Source of the DNA: Algimonas porphyrae | GTDB lineage: Bacteria > Pseudomonadota > Alphaproteobacteria > Caulobacterales > Maricaulaceae | NCBI RefSeq assembly: GCF_041429795.1 | Contig: NZ_CP163424.1 | Coordinates: 3,040,001-3,104,000 of the forward strand | Length of the DNA stretch: 64,000 bases | Reading direction: 5' to 3' | Part shown: piece after piece, positions 43,010-52,081 of the stretch | Layout: every line of letters begins with the position of its first letter | Position numbering within the stretch: the stretch's first letter is position 1 | Made by a program: the position numbers and the translations under genes | The notes under the pieces: model-generated | Databases searched by the model: none | What the model saw: the letters and a program-made list of their open reading frames with translations, nothing else | Told to the model about the DNA's origin: nothing

Positions 43010-44151
43010 GGCAGGTCCACAAGACGGGTGTGCAATGGCCAACGCGGGGACGGCCCGGGTGCGTCCGCATAGCCGAGACGGAACAGGCCTTGAACGCGCG
43101 CTGGCACCGAGACGCCCATATGTGAATGTAATGCCGTGTAGAGCGCATCCATTTCCGGAAACTCCTGAAGAACCTGACTGAGCGGCTGTAGCGCGATTCC
43201 CGCGCGTGTGGCAGCCAGATGGAGGCGCAGCCAGTCCCGTCCCGCAGACAGTTGGCCGGCCCGGCTATTGTCCTGCGATGCCAGCCAGCCAAAGGACTGC
43301 GCGCTATCGATCAGCCCGTTATAGAAATCCAACCCCCCAGCAAAGGCGCGGCTATTAGGGTCTTTCATCTTGTCGCGCGTCAGAATGCCCAGCGCTGCAT
43401 AAGCGCTCATCATACCGCCGGAGAGCGAAATCCCGTCAGGATTGGCGTCGATCTCCCTTGCCCCAATCCGGGTCAATGCGATGCTTTCCAGATGGGTCCG
43501 TGGCAAGCGCGTCTCGATCTCCCAACCATCCTTGCAAAGCGTCCGGAGCCTTTCGCAATCATCCCGATCGTTCGTCGCTCCCCACCATCCGCTGTCGCTG
43601 TTCAGCGCCGTCCCCAACGCCAGAAGGTCATCTCTCGGCACAGGCCGATCGCTGAATTTGGTGCGGTTGGTCCGGCGCTCCGGCAGAAAAGTGGCCAGCG
43701 GATCGGACAGACCCGTTCCCGCCTCGCCCAGCGTGATATGTGCGATGGGTCTTGCGTCGAGTTGGTCGACGGCAACGCCCTCCGGGAAAAGGGTAATCGC
43801 AACCGATCGTCCCTGCTGCCCCGCAGCCAGCGAGAAAGCTTCGACGAAGGCCCCGAGCCCGATGAGAATCTGCCGATTGGACGGGTCCGTTTCCGGCAGG
43901 AGACGTCCAAGGTCCGGGTACAGCGTCAGACGGTTCGGATCATCCGCAGCCAGATCGACCAGCCAGGGCTGGCGATTATGCGGCGACGGCGACAGAATCG
44001 CATAGGCGAGCGCCGCCATGCGGGGATCCTCATAAGCATCGTCAAGCGTACGCCAACTGTCATAGGCGGATTGCGGCTGCGCGCAGGCACTGGCTTGCGA
44101 AGCGATCAATATGGATGCGGTGCCGGTGATAAGGAGCTGACGTCGGTTCAT
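43006..44151 (-). CDS. Acg-type FMN nitroreductase family protein, exported
   Basis: This 381-residue protein begins MNRRQLLITGTASILIASQASAC, a twin-arginine-like leader (RRQLL) with a lipobox-like SAC cysteine. It should therefore be exported. The body matches the Acg-family nitroreductase-like proteins: LAYAILSPSPHNRQPWLVDL, TDPSNRQILIGLGAF, PERRTNRTKFSDRP. The start at 44151 is preceded by GGATCC. The 60 bases upstream include AT-rich palindromes. The stop overlaps the MarR start, and co-regulation by MarR is likely. The substrate is unknown. Confidence 0.8.
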   Translation of the reverse strand: MNRRQLLITGTASILIASQASACAQPQSAYDSWRTLDDAYEDPRMAALAYAILSPSPHNRQPWLVDLAADDPNRLTLYPDLGRLLPETDPSNRQILIGLGAFVEAFSLAAGQQGRSVAITLFPEGVAVDQLDARPIAHITLGEAGTGLSDPLATFLPERRTNRTKFSDRPVPRDDLLALGTALNSDSGWWGATNDRDDCERLRTLCKDGWEIETRLPRTHLESIALTRIGAREIDANPDGISLSGGMMSAYAALGILTRDKMKDPNSRAFAGGLDFYNGLIDSAQSFGWLASQDNSRAGQLSAGRDWLRLHLAATRAGIALQPLSQVLQEFPEMDALYTALHSHMGVSVPARVQGLFRLGYADAPGPSPRWPLHTRLVDLP

Positions 44152-44169
44152 GATAGGATCCTTATATAC

Positions 44170-44203
44170 ATAGATACCTATACATATTTCATAGATGTCT
44201 ATG
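44170..44203. promoter_or_regulatory. two MarR-like operator sites, 21 bp apart
   Basis: ATAGATACCTAT (44170-44181) and CATAGATGTCTATG (44190-44203, a perfect inverted repeat with 6-base arms) start 21 bases apart, two helical turns. They lie in the intergenic region between the nitroreductase and GNAT genes. This is the likely target of the MarR protein. Confidence 0.55.
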
Positions 44204-44248
44204 GGTATCAAGCCTATCTTTCCGGAATGTGTATCTTAAATAACCGCC

Positions 44249-44707
44249 ATGATCATCCGGAGCGCGAAGGCAGACGATTATGACGCACTCGGACAGCTCA
44301 TGTTTAATGCGATTCATGTCGACCCGTCACCCTACACGAAGACGGAACGGCTGGCATGGCGGCGGGCACCTCATGCCGGCGCCGAATGGTACGCACGCCT
44401 GGAAGAACAACACGTATTCATCGCAGAAGATGCGAATGGGCCTGTCGGCTTTCTAACCCTGGCTCCCGATGGATATGTCGATCTGGCCTATATGCTGCCG
44501 CGCGGTCGCGGGCGTGGTGTCTTTCGGCAATTGCATAACTGTCTGGAAGACGCGGCGCAGCGCAACGGAACATCACGCCTGTACACCCATGCCAGCCTCT
44601 CTGCTGAAGGCCCGTTCAAAGCGATGGGCTACAGAGTGACTGAACGCGAAATCGTGAGCCTGAATGGCGAACAGCTCCGGCGGGCGGCCATGGAGAAGTC
44701 ACTTTAA
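44249..44707 (+). CDS. GNAT family N-acetyltransferase
   Basis: This 152-residue protein has a GNAT fold: the acceptor N-terminal beta-strand MIIRSAKADDYDALGQLMF, EQHVFIAEDANGPVGFLTL, and the acetyl-CoA-binding loop LPRGRGRGVFRQL. The acceptor is unknown. Its N-terminus is clearly related to the truncated copy at 37432-37566. Its stop overlaps the stop of the convergent AlkZ/YcaQ gene by 4 bases (TTAA). It is divergent from the nitroreductase gene and shares the operator region. Confidence 0.85.
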   Translation: MIIRSAKADDYDALGQLMFNAIHVDPSPYTKTERLAWRRAPHAGAEWYARLEEQHVFIAEDANGPVGFLTLAPDGYVDLAYMLPRGRGRGVFRQLHNCLEDAAQRNGTSRLYTHASLSAEGPFKAMGYRVTEREIVSLNGEQLRRAAMEKSL

Positions 44708-45864
44708 TCCTGCAAACGCGACAGGCGCGCGACTTCGGCTTCGAGCCGCTGCTGTCGGCGATCACTCCACCGGACTCCCGGTTCAATCCATTGCTGAACG
44801 ATTGGGCGGACACCCGTCTTGGGACCGCCAGACAGATCGACCCGGGCGATCATGCGATCGCCCTCCAGCACGGGATAGACATAATAGCCCCAGCGGCGCT
44901 TGGCCTTGGGTACGAAAATCTCGTTCACATAGTCGAACCCGAACAGAAAGCGCAGTCGCTTACGATCCCGGATGGCCGGATCGAACGGGTTGAGGACACG
45001 CAGCCGCGACGTTGGTTGCGTGAGCAATGCGATACGGTCTTCGATGGATGCGCTGGCGAAAGCATGTCGCCAGCTGCCATCCGCACCCTCGACCTGAACG
45101 GGAACCAGATCGTCTGTGACCCTGGCGATCCAGTCTCGAACCTCTGCCGTGCTGACGGCCTCCCAGAACCGTTTCAGATCACCGGGCGTAGCGTAGCCCA
45201 GACGGTCAATCGCGGCATGGCAGAGCCAGTCGATCTGGTCTGCATCCGGCACTGCAGTATGGCGCACAGTCTCCGGAATCACATGCTCTGTGAGATCGTA
45301 ATATTTCTGGAACCCCTTCCGGTAGGCCGTACTCAGCTCGCCGCAATACCACATATAATCCAGTGCGAGCTTGATCGGCGGGCGCGCCCACATGGCTTTG
45401 GGACGAGGTGACTGGCCGTGATCGAAGTCAGCTGAACAGAGTGGACCCTCGCGTCCGATACGATCCCGGATATTGCGAGGTTCATTTGCATCCGGCAGGG
45501 TCGCATACCAGGAACTCCGGTCCAGCTTGGCTCGGAACTGCGCAAATCGCCGGGCCCACATCGGATAGGTCGACATGGGCAGCAGACACGCATCATGAGA
45601 GAAATGTTCGAATGCACCACGGTCGCGATAGGCGTAAGCATGCAGATCGGCTTCCCGGTAGCTCTGATCCCGGCTCCAGAGAATATGGTGATGGGCGCGC
45701 GACAGATTACAGATACTGTCGAGTTGCACATAGCCAAGTTTCGACACGGTCTCCTGCAAAGGCGGCGCGCCAAGCGGCGCAGGCGACAGGCCTTGTACGT
45801 CCAACCATAGCCAGCGTGCCGTCCGGTTCGATATGCGCAACGGCGTCATGGCCACGCCGACCAT
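44704..45864 (-). CDS. AlkZ/YcaQ-like DNA glycosylase (winged helix)
   Basis: This protein of about 386 residues belongs to the YcaQ/AlkZ HTH family, DNA glycosylases that unhook interstrand crosslinks. Motifs are VQLDSICNLSRAHHHILWSR (the Q-x-D catalytic region), FEHFSHDACLLPM and the C-terminal RLRFLFGFDYVNEIFVPKAKRRWGYYVYPVL (partly quoted). AGCAGG lies 5 bases before the ATG at 45864. An in-frame ATG at 45849 is an alternative. It is convergent with the GNAT gene. In AlkZ-type enzymes the QxD/QxQ motif distinguishes substrate preference, and here the motif is QLD. Confidence 0.85.
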   Translation of the reverse strand: MVGVAMTPLRISNRTARWLWLDVQGLSPAPLGAPPLQETVSKLGYVQLDSICNLSRAHHHILWSRDQSYREADLHAYAYRDRGAFEHFSHDACLLPMSTYPMWARRFAQFRAKLDRSSWYATLPDANEPRNIRDRIGREGPLCSADFDHGQSPRPKAMWARPPIKLALDYMWYCGELSTAYRKGFQKYYDLTEHVIPETVRHTAVPDADQIDWLCHAAIDRLGYATPGDLKRFWEAVSTAEVRDWIARVTDDLVPVQVEGADGSWRHAFASASIEDRIALLTQPTSRLRVLNPFDPAIRDRKRLRFLFGFDYVNEIFVPKAKRRWGYYVYPVLEGDRMIARVDLSGGPKTGVRPIVQQWIEPGVRWSDRRQQRLEAEVARLSRLQD

Positions 45865-45891
45865 TCGCACCTGCTGGACGGGCCAATCAGC

Positions 45892-48800
45892 CTATTTGAT
45901 CTTGGGGTTGGGACGGGGTGTCACTTTATTATGAGGTGGCTTGCGCTCAGCCGCTTTCCGACCCGTCGCTTTATCCCCAGCCGCTTTCTTCTCCGGCGCC
46001 TTGGACGGTTTTTCAATCTGTGTTGCCAAGTCGGAATTTCCGTCCGATTTGCTCTCCGTATTCCCAAGGGGGGGCTGCGTGTTGCTGCCCCGAATTTCGA
46101 GCGCCACATCCTGCGTTCGGATATTGAGATCGCGCTGTGGGAACGGAATTTCATAACCTTCGCGAGCCAGCGCCTTGTTCACTTCCGTGTGGATCTGGTG
46201 ACTGACCGGGAAGCGGTCTTCAAAATTCCGGATGAAGAAGCGCAGTTCGAAATCGAGCGAACTGTCGCCAAATCCAAGGAAGAAGACCTGCGGCGGCGGT
46301 GTTTCAAGGATTTTGCGATTGGCGTCGATGACGTCGAGCATGACTTCGCGCGCGCCTTCCGTATCCGAGCCATAGGCGATCCCGACGCGCACGATCACAC
46401 GCGTAACCGAATTGGACAGGGTCCAGTTCGTGACTTCCTGAGAAATCAGGTTTTCGTTGGGAATCAGGATTTCGCGATTATCCAGATCGCCGAGTGTGGT
46501 CGCTCTGATCTTGATCCGCGTGACCGTGCCCGACTTATCACCAATAGTCACGAAATCGCCGATCCGGATGGGTCGCTCGAACAGAATGATCAGGCCGGAG
46601 ACGAAATTGGCGATGATCTTCTGCAAACCGAAGCCGATGCCGACTGACAGACCTGTCAGGATCCATTGCAACTGCCCCCATTGCAGACCGAGCCGCTGGA
46701 AGGATACGACGATCCCTGACGCGACGATAATATAGCCCAGAATGGTCACGACTGCATAGCGTGCCCCCGCATCGACCCCCATCCGGTCAAGAATGAAAAT
46801 TTCCAGAAAGCCCGGCAGATTACGCGCGGCGATGATCGTGATCGTTGCAATGACGCCCGCCTGCAGCACGGTCCAGAGCGTGATACTGCGAACGATTTCC
46901 GTCTGGGTATCCGGATCGATCTCTCCCGTGCCGATCTCGCCCAGTTGGAACCCGTCAAAGATCGTGAGGGCCGGCAGCAGACCGGACCAGATGAACCATA
47001 GCAAGGTCACCAGACCGATGGCGACCAGTGTCTTGAGCAATTGCGCCGACTGGCGGCTCATGGCCGAGACGTCGATGGCGTCCGTATCGACGGGCGGCGG
47101 GGCGGGCATCTCTTCGCCGCGCGCTTCCGCTGCCTGCTGTTCCAGCCTCGCCTTCAGCTGGGCTTCACGCCGCTCCACCGCCTGACGGTACTTGATCTGA
47201 CGCTGCGAAACAGTGATGGCGCGACGAACCGTTCCGTAGATCACATAAGCCGACAGGATCACCCAGATCGTCAGGAACAGGCGCAGCAGAATGTCGTCGG
47301 CGCTCTCATACCAGCCCGCACCCGCCATCAGCGCCGCAAATAAGGGTAGGCCGATCGCAATGACGGCGACGGGAATACGGTAGCGATTCGGGTCCTCTGC
47401 AGGCCGTTCCGCCAACGCGCGCTGACGGCTGCGCCACAGAACCAGGAACGCAAATGTCGACAGGCCCAACGCCGTGACAATGAAGGCCGCAAGAGAAAAG
47501 CCCTCATAGATGTTTTCGCCGCGCATGTTCGATGTCGTCGCCAGCAGGAAGGAACTGGTTCCGACTACGGGCAGGAACCAGCGCAGGTTCAGCTCTACCG
47601 ATTTGCGCAAGGGCCGCGGCATCTTGAAATGAACCGCGAAAAGCGACCTGTCATTGTCCCAATATTTCCAGGTCATGATGATGGCTGTGAACAGCGCCAG
47701 ATAAGCAAAGCCGTCCGCAAGACCTTCGACCAGCAGGTCGCTATTGCCGGACGCCGCGAACAGGATCGCCAGAAGCGCGAACAGAAGCGGCCAGGGCAAA
47801 GCCATGATCGCGCCGGAGCCGATCACCGCAGGTGTGTGCCAGAGACTGTCCTGCTTCACGCGACCGACAAATTCGGCGCGTTCGCGGATATTGGCGCGCA
47901 GACTGGGTCGCAGCCGATAGGTCAGCACGAAGGCCAGAATAAAAAGCAAGGTCACTGGCCAGAGGCGCACCGCCTCCCGCGTCAGAACGGAACTGGCCGT
48001 CGTCAGATGGCTCGGCGAAATCATTTCGACCGTGCCCAAGGCCACTTTCGTCGGCCATGCCAGATCGATTGCCGGGACACTTGGCACCCAGAGCAGGTTT
48101 TCATCCAGCACGGTGCGCAATTCGTCCGACTGTTCAGCCAGTTCGTTCTGCGCCGCCTGCAGCTCGGCCACTTCGTTAATACGGCTGGTCGCATTGGCGG
48201 AAATCTGCCGCAGGAAATCGCGACGTTGCTCGGCCAGTGTCAGAACCGCCTCTTCTGCCTGATCGGACAGATCCGGCATAGTCGATTCAGCGCGGCGCGC
48301 CTGTTCCAGCAAAAGCTGTGGATCGACACCGCCAATCGGCAGATCGCGCAATTGCTCCTGTGCGACGACACGTTGTCGTGTCAGCCGCGAGAGGGCGCGC
48401 TGCGTATCGCGCAAATCAGACCGGATCTGGCTTTCCTGTGGCAACTGATTACCCAGACGTCGCAATGTCGCGCCGGCTTCGCGGTCGAGCTGACCCAGAC
48501 TCACCAGCTCCGTCGCGGCGGTCAGATCATTCTGGACATTGGCCGTCTGCCCACGCACCGCAGCCAGCCTGCGAGAGGTGACCGCTTCCTCAGCGGCCAT
48601 CTCGGTCAGCATATCGGCCAGACGCAGGTTTTCCGCCGCCATCTGGGCCAGCAACGGATGACCGCCATCCAGCGTGGCGGCAAAGTCACGCGCCCGTTGT
48701 GCCCGGGCGCGAGCTTCGACAACCTTGCGCTGCCCTGTCAGTTCCTGCAGCGCCAGAATGTCCTCGGTCAGAACATCGGCGCGCAGCTCAGCCAGGTTGC

Positions 48801-49569
48801 GACGGGCCGAAACGATTTCCTGACGGACAGGCAGGCTGGCAATTTCGGCCTCGAGCGCACTGATCTGTCGGCGCAAGGCAAATTCACGCGCACGCAGGGC
48901 CTTGCGACGCGCCTCTGCCAGACGATCCAGTTCTGCCGTGCCCAAGGCTGTCAGATTGGAGCTGACTTCGCCGAGCTGCGTGCGGGCCTGATTAAGCTCA
49001 CGCGGGGCCGCCGTCAGACGCGCGCCAATTTCGGTAGTCTGGGTCCGGTAACCCTCCATCTCCGCCTGAAGCGCCCGCAATTCGCTTTCCTTGGCCAGCA
49101 GATCCTGTTCCGTCGCGAACATGGCCGCCTCGCCGACCAGCGCCTCATCGGAATCCATGGGAACGCGGTCATTGATCGCCGCTTGGAGCACATCGAGTTC
49201 TTCGCGCAGTTGGGCCAGCGTAACCTGTCCGGTCTCGAAGTCCGCCGTGAACCGGGTCACGATCTCTCCCTGCCGGGCCGCATCTTCCAGTCGATCGATT
49301 GCCGAGGTCAGCGATGTCCGCAATTGTTCGGCCTGCTCTTCGGTAAACTCCGATGCTGATTCGCCTTCGGCTTCCATCTCGGCGGTAAGTTGATCGAGTT
49401 GCGCGCGCAGGGACTGCGTCGTGAAATCGGGCGGGGTCGAGACCGGCACGCTCGCAGGAGCATCCTGTGCCAGTGCCGGACCGAAAACCGTCTGCGGTAC
49501 GGCCACCATCGCGCCGAAACCGACCAATGCGGCAACGGCCATGCGTCGAATATTGGTGGTCCATCCCAT
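45892..49569 (-). CDS. giant mechanosensitive channel of the MscK type
   Basis: This 1225-residue protein has a signal peptide (about residues 1-35), then a periplasmic coiled-coil domain up to about residue 510, typical of MscK/KefA and YnaI-like giants. Several membrane helices follow (about 535-920). The MscS pore and beta domain are near the C-terminus, with LGLQWGQLQWILTGLSVGIGFGLQKIIANFVSGLIILFERPIRIGDFVTIGDKSGTV (partly quoted). It opens under membrane tension and may be ion-gated. An unusual highly basic and proline/lysine-rich tail of about 60 residues (KKAAGDKATGRKAAERKPP) follows the channel. It is separate in sequence from the small MscS gene at 1037-1984. Confidence 0.85.
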   Translation of the reverse strand: MGWTTNIRRMAVAALVGFGAMVAVPQTVFGPALAQDAPASVPVSTPPDFTTQSLRAQLDQLTAEMEAEGESASEFTEEQAEQLRTSLTSAIDRLEDAARQGEIVTRFTADFETGQVTLAQLREELDVLQAAINDRVPMDSDEALVGEAAMFATEQDLLAKESELRALQAEMEGYRTQTTEIGARLTAAPRELNQARTQLGEVSSNLTALGTAELDRLAEARRKALRAREFALRRQISALEAEIASLPVRQEIVSARRNLAELRADVLTEDILALQELTGQRKVVEARARAQRARDFAATLDGGHPLLAQMAAENLRLADMLTEMAAEEAVTSRRLAAVRGQTANVQNDLTAATELVSLGQLDREAGATLRRLGNQLPQESQIRSDLRDTQRALSRLTRQRVVAQEQLRDLPIGGVDPQLLLEQARRAESTMPDLSDQAEEAVLTLAEQRRDFLRQISANATSRINEVAELQAAQNELAEQSDELRTVLDENLLWVPSVPAIDLAWPTKVALGTVEMISPSHLTTASSVLTREAVRLWPVTLLFILAFVLTYRLRPSLRANIRERAEFVGRVKQDSLWHTPAVIGSGAIMALPWPLLFALLAILFAASGNSDLLVEGLADGFAYLALFTAIIMTWKYWDNDRSLFAVHFKMPRPLRKSVELNLRWFLPVVGTSSFLLATTSNMRGENIYEGFSLAAFIVTALGLSTFAFLVLWRSRQRALAERPAEDPNRYRIPVAVIAIGLPLFAALMAGAGWYESADDILLRLFLTIWVILSAYVIYGTVRRAITVSQRQIKYRQAVERREAQLKARLEQQAAEARGEEMPAPPPVDTDAIDVSAMSRQSAQLLKTLVAIGLVTLLWFIWSGLLPALTIFDGFQLGEIGTGEIDPDTQTEIVRSITLWTVLQAGVIATITIIAARNLPGFLEIFILDRMGVDAGARYAVVTILGYIIVASGIVVSFQRLGLQWGQLQWILTGLSVGIGFGLQKIIANFVSGLIILFERPIRIGDFVTIGDKSGTVTRIKIRATTLGDLDNREILIPNENLISQEVTNWTLSNSVTRVIVRVGIAYGSDTEGAREVMLDVIDANRKILETPPPQVFFLGFGDSSLDFELRFFIRNFEDRFPVSHQIHTEVNKALAREGYEIPFPQRDLNIRTQDVALEIRGSNTQPPLGNTESKSDGNSDLATQIEKPSKAPEKKAAGDKATGRKAAERKPPHNKVTPRPNPKIK

Positions 49570-49632
49570 AGGGCCTGTTTTCGGTCTTTCCGGCGCATTG
49601 TAAAGCCCAAGCTCTACCCTTAGGGGGCGGCC

Positions 49633-51450
49633 ATGGCTGAACCGCCCCTTATCTCGATCCAGTCGGCAGAGCTGACCTTTGGTGGGACGCCGCTGCTGAC
49701 GGATGCGTCGCTATCCGTTTTCCCGCGCGACCGGGTCTGCCTGGTCGGTCGGAACGGATCGGGCAAGTCGACACTGATGAAAATTGCGGCCGGACTAGTG
49801 GAACCGGATGCAGGCGACATCGTACGCAAACCTGTCGTGAATGCCCGCTACCTGGAGCAGAGCCCCGACCTGTCACGCTTTGCCAGTATTCGCGATTATA
49901 TCGAAGACGGGCTGGTTGGAGCCGATGACGCCTCGCGCATTCCCTATCTCCTCGACGCACTGGGGTTGAGCGGAACGGAAGCGCCTGACAATCTGTCTGG
50001 CGGTGAGATGCGGCGCGCGGCTCTAATCCGCGCCCTCGCCCCTGACCCGGACGTGCTTTTGCTCGACGAGCCAACCAACCATCTCGACCTGCCCGCTATT
50101 GAATGGCTGGAGGCCGAACTGGGCCGCTCCCGCGCTGCGCTCGTCCTGATCAGCCATGATCGGCGTTTTCTCGAAAATCTCTCGCGGCGGGTGGTCTGGC
50201 TCGACCGCGGCACGACGCATGAACTCGATAAGAGTTTTGCCAATTTCGAAGACTGGCGCGACGCGATGATCGAACAGGAGGCGCTCGACCGCCATAAGCT
50301 GGCGCGCAAGATACACCGCGAGGAACATTGGGTTACGCATGGCGTCTCCGGGCGGCGCAAGCGCAATGTCCGGCGGTTGAAGGAGCTTGGGCAACTGAAA
50401 ACAAGCCTGAAATCCGCGTCCGGACCGCAAGGCAATGTCGCAATTACCGTCTCGGAGGCCGACAAGTCGGCCAAACGCGTCGTGGAAATGAAGGACGTTT
50501 CGTTCGCCTACGGCGAACGCTCGATCGTGCAGGATTTCGATCTGCGCATCATGCGCGGCGACCGACTGGCCGTGATCGGCCCCAACGGATCCGGCAAGAC
50601 GACGCTGCTAAAGCTGATGACGGGCGCGCTCGACGCGCAAAGCGGAACGATCAGGCTTGGCGACAATCTGGAGCCGCTCGTCATTGATCAGGCGCGCGCC
50701 GATCTTGACCCGGATATGAGCCTTCGCGACGCCATGGGCGATGGCAATGAGAGCGTCATCGTCAATGGCCATCCCGTTCACGTCATGCGCTATCTCAAGG
50801 ACTTCCTGTTCCGCCCCGAGCAGGCGACGACACCGCTGCGTGCGCTCAGTGGCGGCGAGAAAGCTCGCGTGCAACTGGCCCGCGGGCTGCGCCTGCCCAG
50901 CAACCTTCTGATCCTGGATGAGCCGACCAACGATCTCGATCTGGAGACGCTCGACTTACTCCAGGAGATGGTCGCGGAATACCCCGGCACGGTCATCCTC
51001 GTCAGTCACGACCGGGACTTTATCGACCGGCTTGCCGCCCGCACGCTGGCGTATGAGGGACCCGCGGACTGGCAACTTTATCCGGGCGGATATGCGGATA
51101 TGGCCCGGCAGCGCGGCAAGGGCGTGGAAGCGCGCCAAGGCCAGTCTCAGGATAACCCTTCCGAAAAGAGTGCGAAAGCGACGCAGACCACCAAGCCGCG
51201 CAAAGGTCGTAGCGAGAAAATGTCCTATAAGGAGACCTTCCGTCTCGAACGCTTGCCCGGCGAAATGGATGCGTTGAGAGCCCGGATCGACGCGTTGAAT
51301 GCAGAACTGGCCGACCCTGATCTCTATAGTCGCGATGCCGGTCGCTTCGCCGAGGCGTCAGAAACCTTGTCCAAGGCGACTGACGCACTCGACGCGGCAG
51401 AGATGGAATGGTTGGAACTGGAAGAAAAGCGCGAAGCCCTTGAAGGCTAA
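49633..51450 (+). CDS. uup: ABC-F ATPase (Uup-like)
   Basis: This 605-residue ABC-F protein has two nucleotide-binding domains, each with Walker A (GRNGSGKST, GPNGSGKTT), the LSGGE signature and Walker B (LLLDEPTNHLD, LILDEPTNDLD). The linker has the Uup-type RHKLARKIHREEHWVTHGVSGRRKRNVRRLKEL (partly quoted). The C-terminal extension (about residues 510-605) is a coiled coil that is known in Uup to bind branched DNA. There is no membrane domain, so it is not a transporter. Its stop overlaps the stop of the convergent YceI gene by 4 bases. Confidence 0.88.
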   Translation: MAEPPLISIQSAELTFGGTPLLTDASLSVFPRDRVCLVGRNGSGKSTLMKIAAGLVEPDAGDIVRKPVVNARYLEQSPDLSRFASIRDYIEDGLVGADDASRIPYLLDALGLSGTEAPDNLSGGEMRRAALIRALAPDPDVLLLDEPTNHLDLPAIEWLEAELGRSRAALVLISHDRRFLENLSRRVVWLDRGTTHELDKSFANFEDWRDAMIEQEALDRHKLARKIHREEHWVTHGVSGRRKRNVRRLKELGQLKTSLKSASGPQGNVAITVSEADKSAKRVVEMKDVSFAYGERSIVQDFDLRIMRGDRLAVIGPNGSGKTTLLKLMTGALDAQSGTIRLGDNLEPLVIDQARADLDPDMSLRDAMGDGNESVIVNGHPVHVMRYLKDFLFRPEQATTPLRALSGGEKARVQLARGLRLPSNLLILDEPTNDLDLETLDLLQEMVAEYPGTVILVSHDRDFIDRLAARTLAYEGPADWQLYPGGYADMARQRGKGVEARQGQSQDNPSEKSAKATQTTKPRKGRSEKMSYKETFRLERLPGEMDALRARIDALNAELADPDLYSRDAGRFAEASETLSKATDALDAAEMEWLELEEKREALEG

Positions 51451-52037
51451 TCCGTACGCTCTGCCACCACGCGAATATCGAGTGTGACGATCAGACCGAC
51501 ATAGTCACCCTTGTTCCATTCTTCACCGATCCCCCAGCGCAGGCGCTCCAGCGGAACCTGCGCCGTCATAACGGCACGCCCGTCCGTTTCCTGCAGCGCG
51601 AAAGGCAGCGAGAAGGGCAGGCTTGTGCCGCGCAGGGTCAGCCTGCCGTCAGCCACATAACCCGTCCCATCGGCACGAATAGTCTCGCTTTCGAAGATGC
51701 CATAAGGTGTGTCCTTGACATTCAGCCAAGCCGGAGTGCGCGCCGTACTATTGCGGTCGGTATGGCCTGCATCCAGTGAGTCGATCGCGACAACGACCCA
51801 GACGCGCGACATATCCAGCACGTCAGCGTCGAAGCGGATCATGGCGTCAAACTCGGAAAACGCGCCTTCGAACGTCTTGCCTTCCTGCGTGGCTGTGAAT
51901 GTCAGCGCGCTTTCCGCAGGAACAACGCGGTAATTGATTTCGAAGACCGGACGCTCGATCGTGTCGGGCTGCGGGTCCACATCGCCGCCGTTACAGGCAC
52001 AGAGCAGGATCGAAAAGAGCAGGATGACGGCGCGCAT
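51447..52037 (-). CDS. YceI family lipoprotein
   Basis: This 196-residue protein begins with a lipoprotein signal (ILLCACNGG, cysteine at about residue 15). The body matches the YceI family, a lipocalin-like beta barrel binding isoprenoids or similar lipids. Its segments are YRVVPAESALTFTATQEGK, FEGAFSEFDAMIRFDAD, and VPLERLRWGIGEEWNKGDYVGLIVTLD. It lies convergent to uup and divergent to the PPK2 gene. The ligand is not predicted. Confidence 0.88.
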   Translation of the reverse strand: MRAVILLFSILLCACNGGDVDPQPDTIERPVFEINYRVVPAESALTFTATQEGKTFEGAFSEFDAMIRFDADVLDMSRVWVVVAIDSLDAGHTDRNSTARTPAWLNVKDTPYGIFESETIRADGTGYVADGRLTLRGTSLPFSLPFALQETDGRAVMTAQVPLERLRWGIGEEWNKGDYVGLIVTLDIRVVAERTD

Positions 52038-52081
52038 GCGCGCATGCTAGCCCGGTTCAAGCCATTGACCAAGGACCGTTC

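Noticed and set aside
47629-49359. 576-codon open frame antisense to the giant channel gene
   Set aside because: It is the mirror frame of a GC-biased long gene. It has no ribosome binding site and its product is low-complexity without domains.
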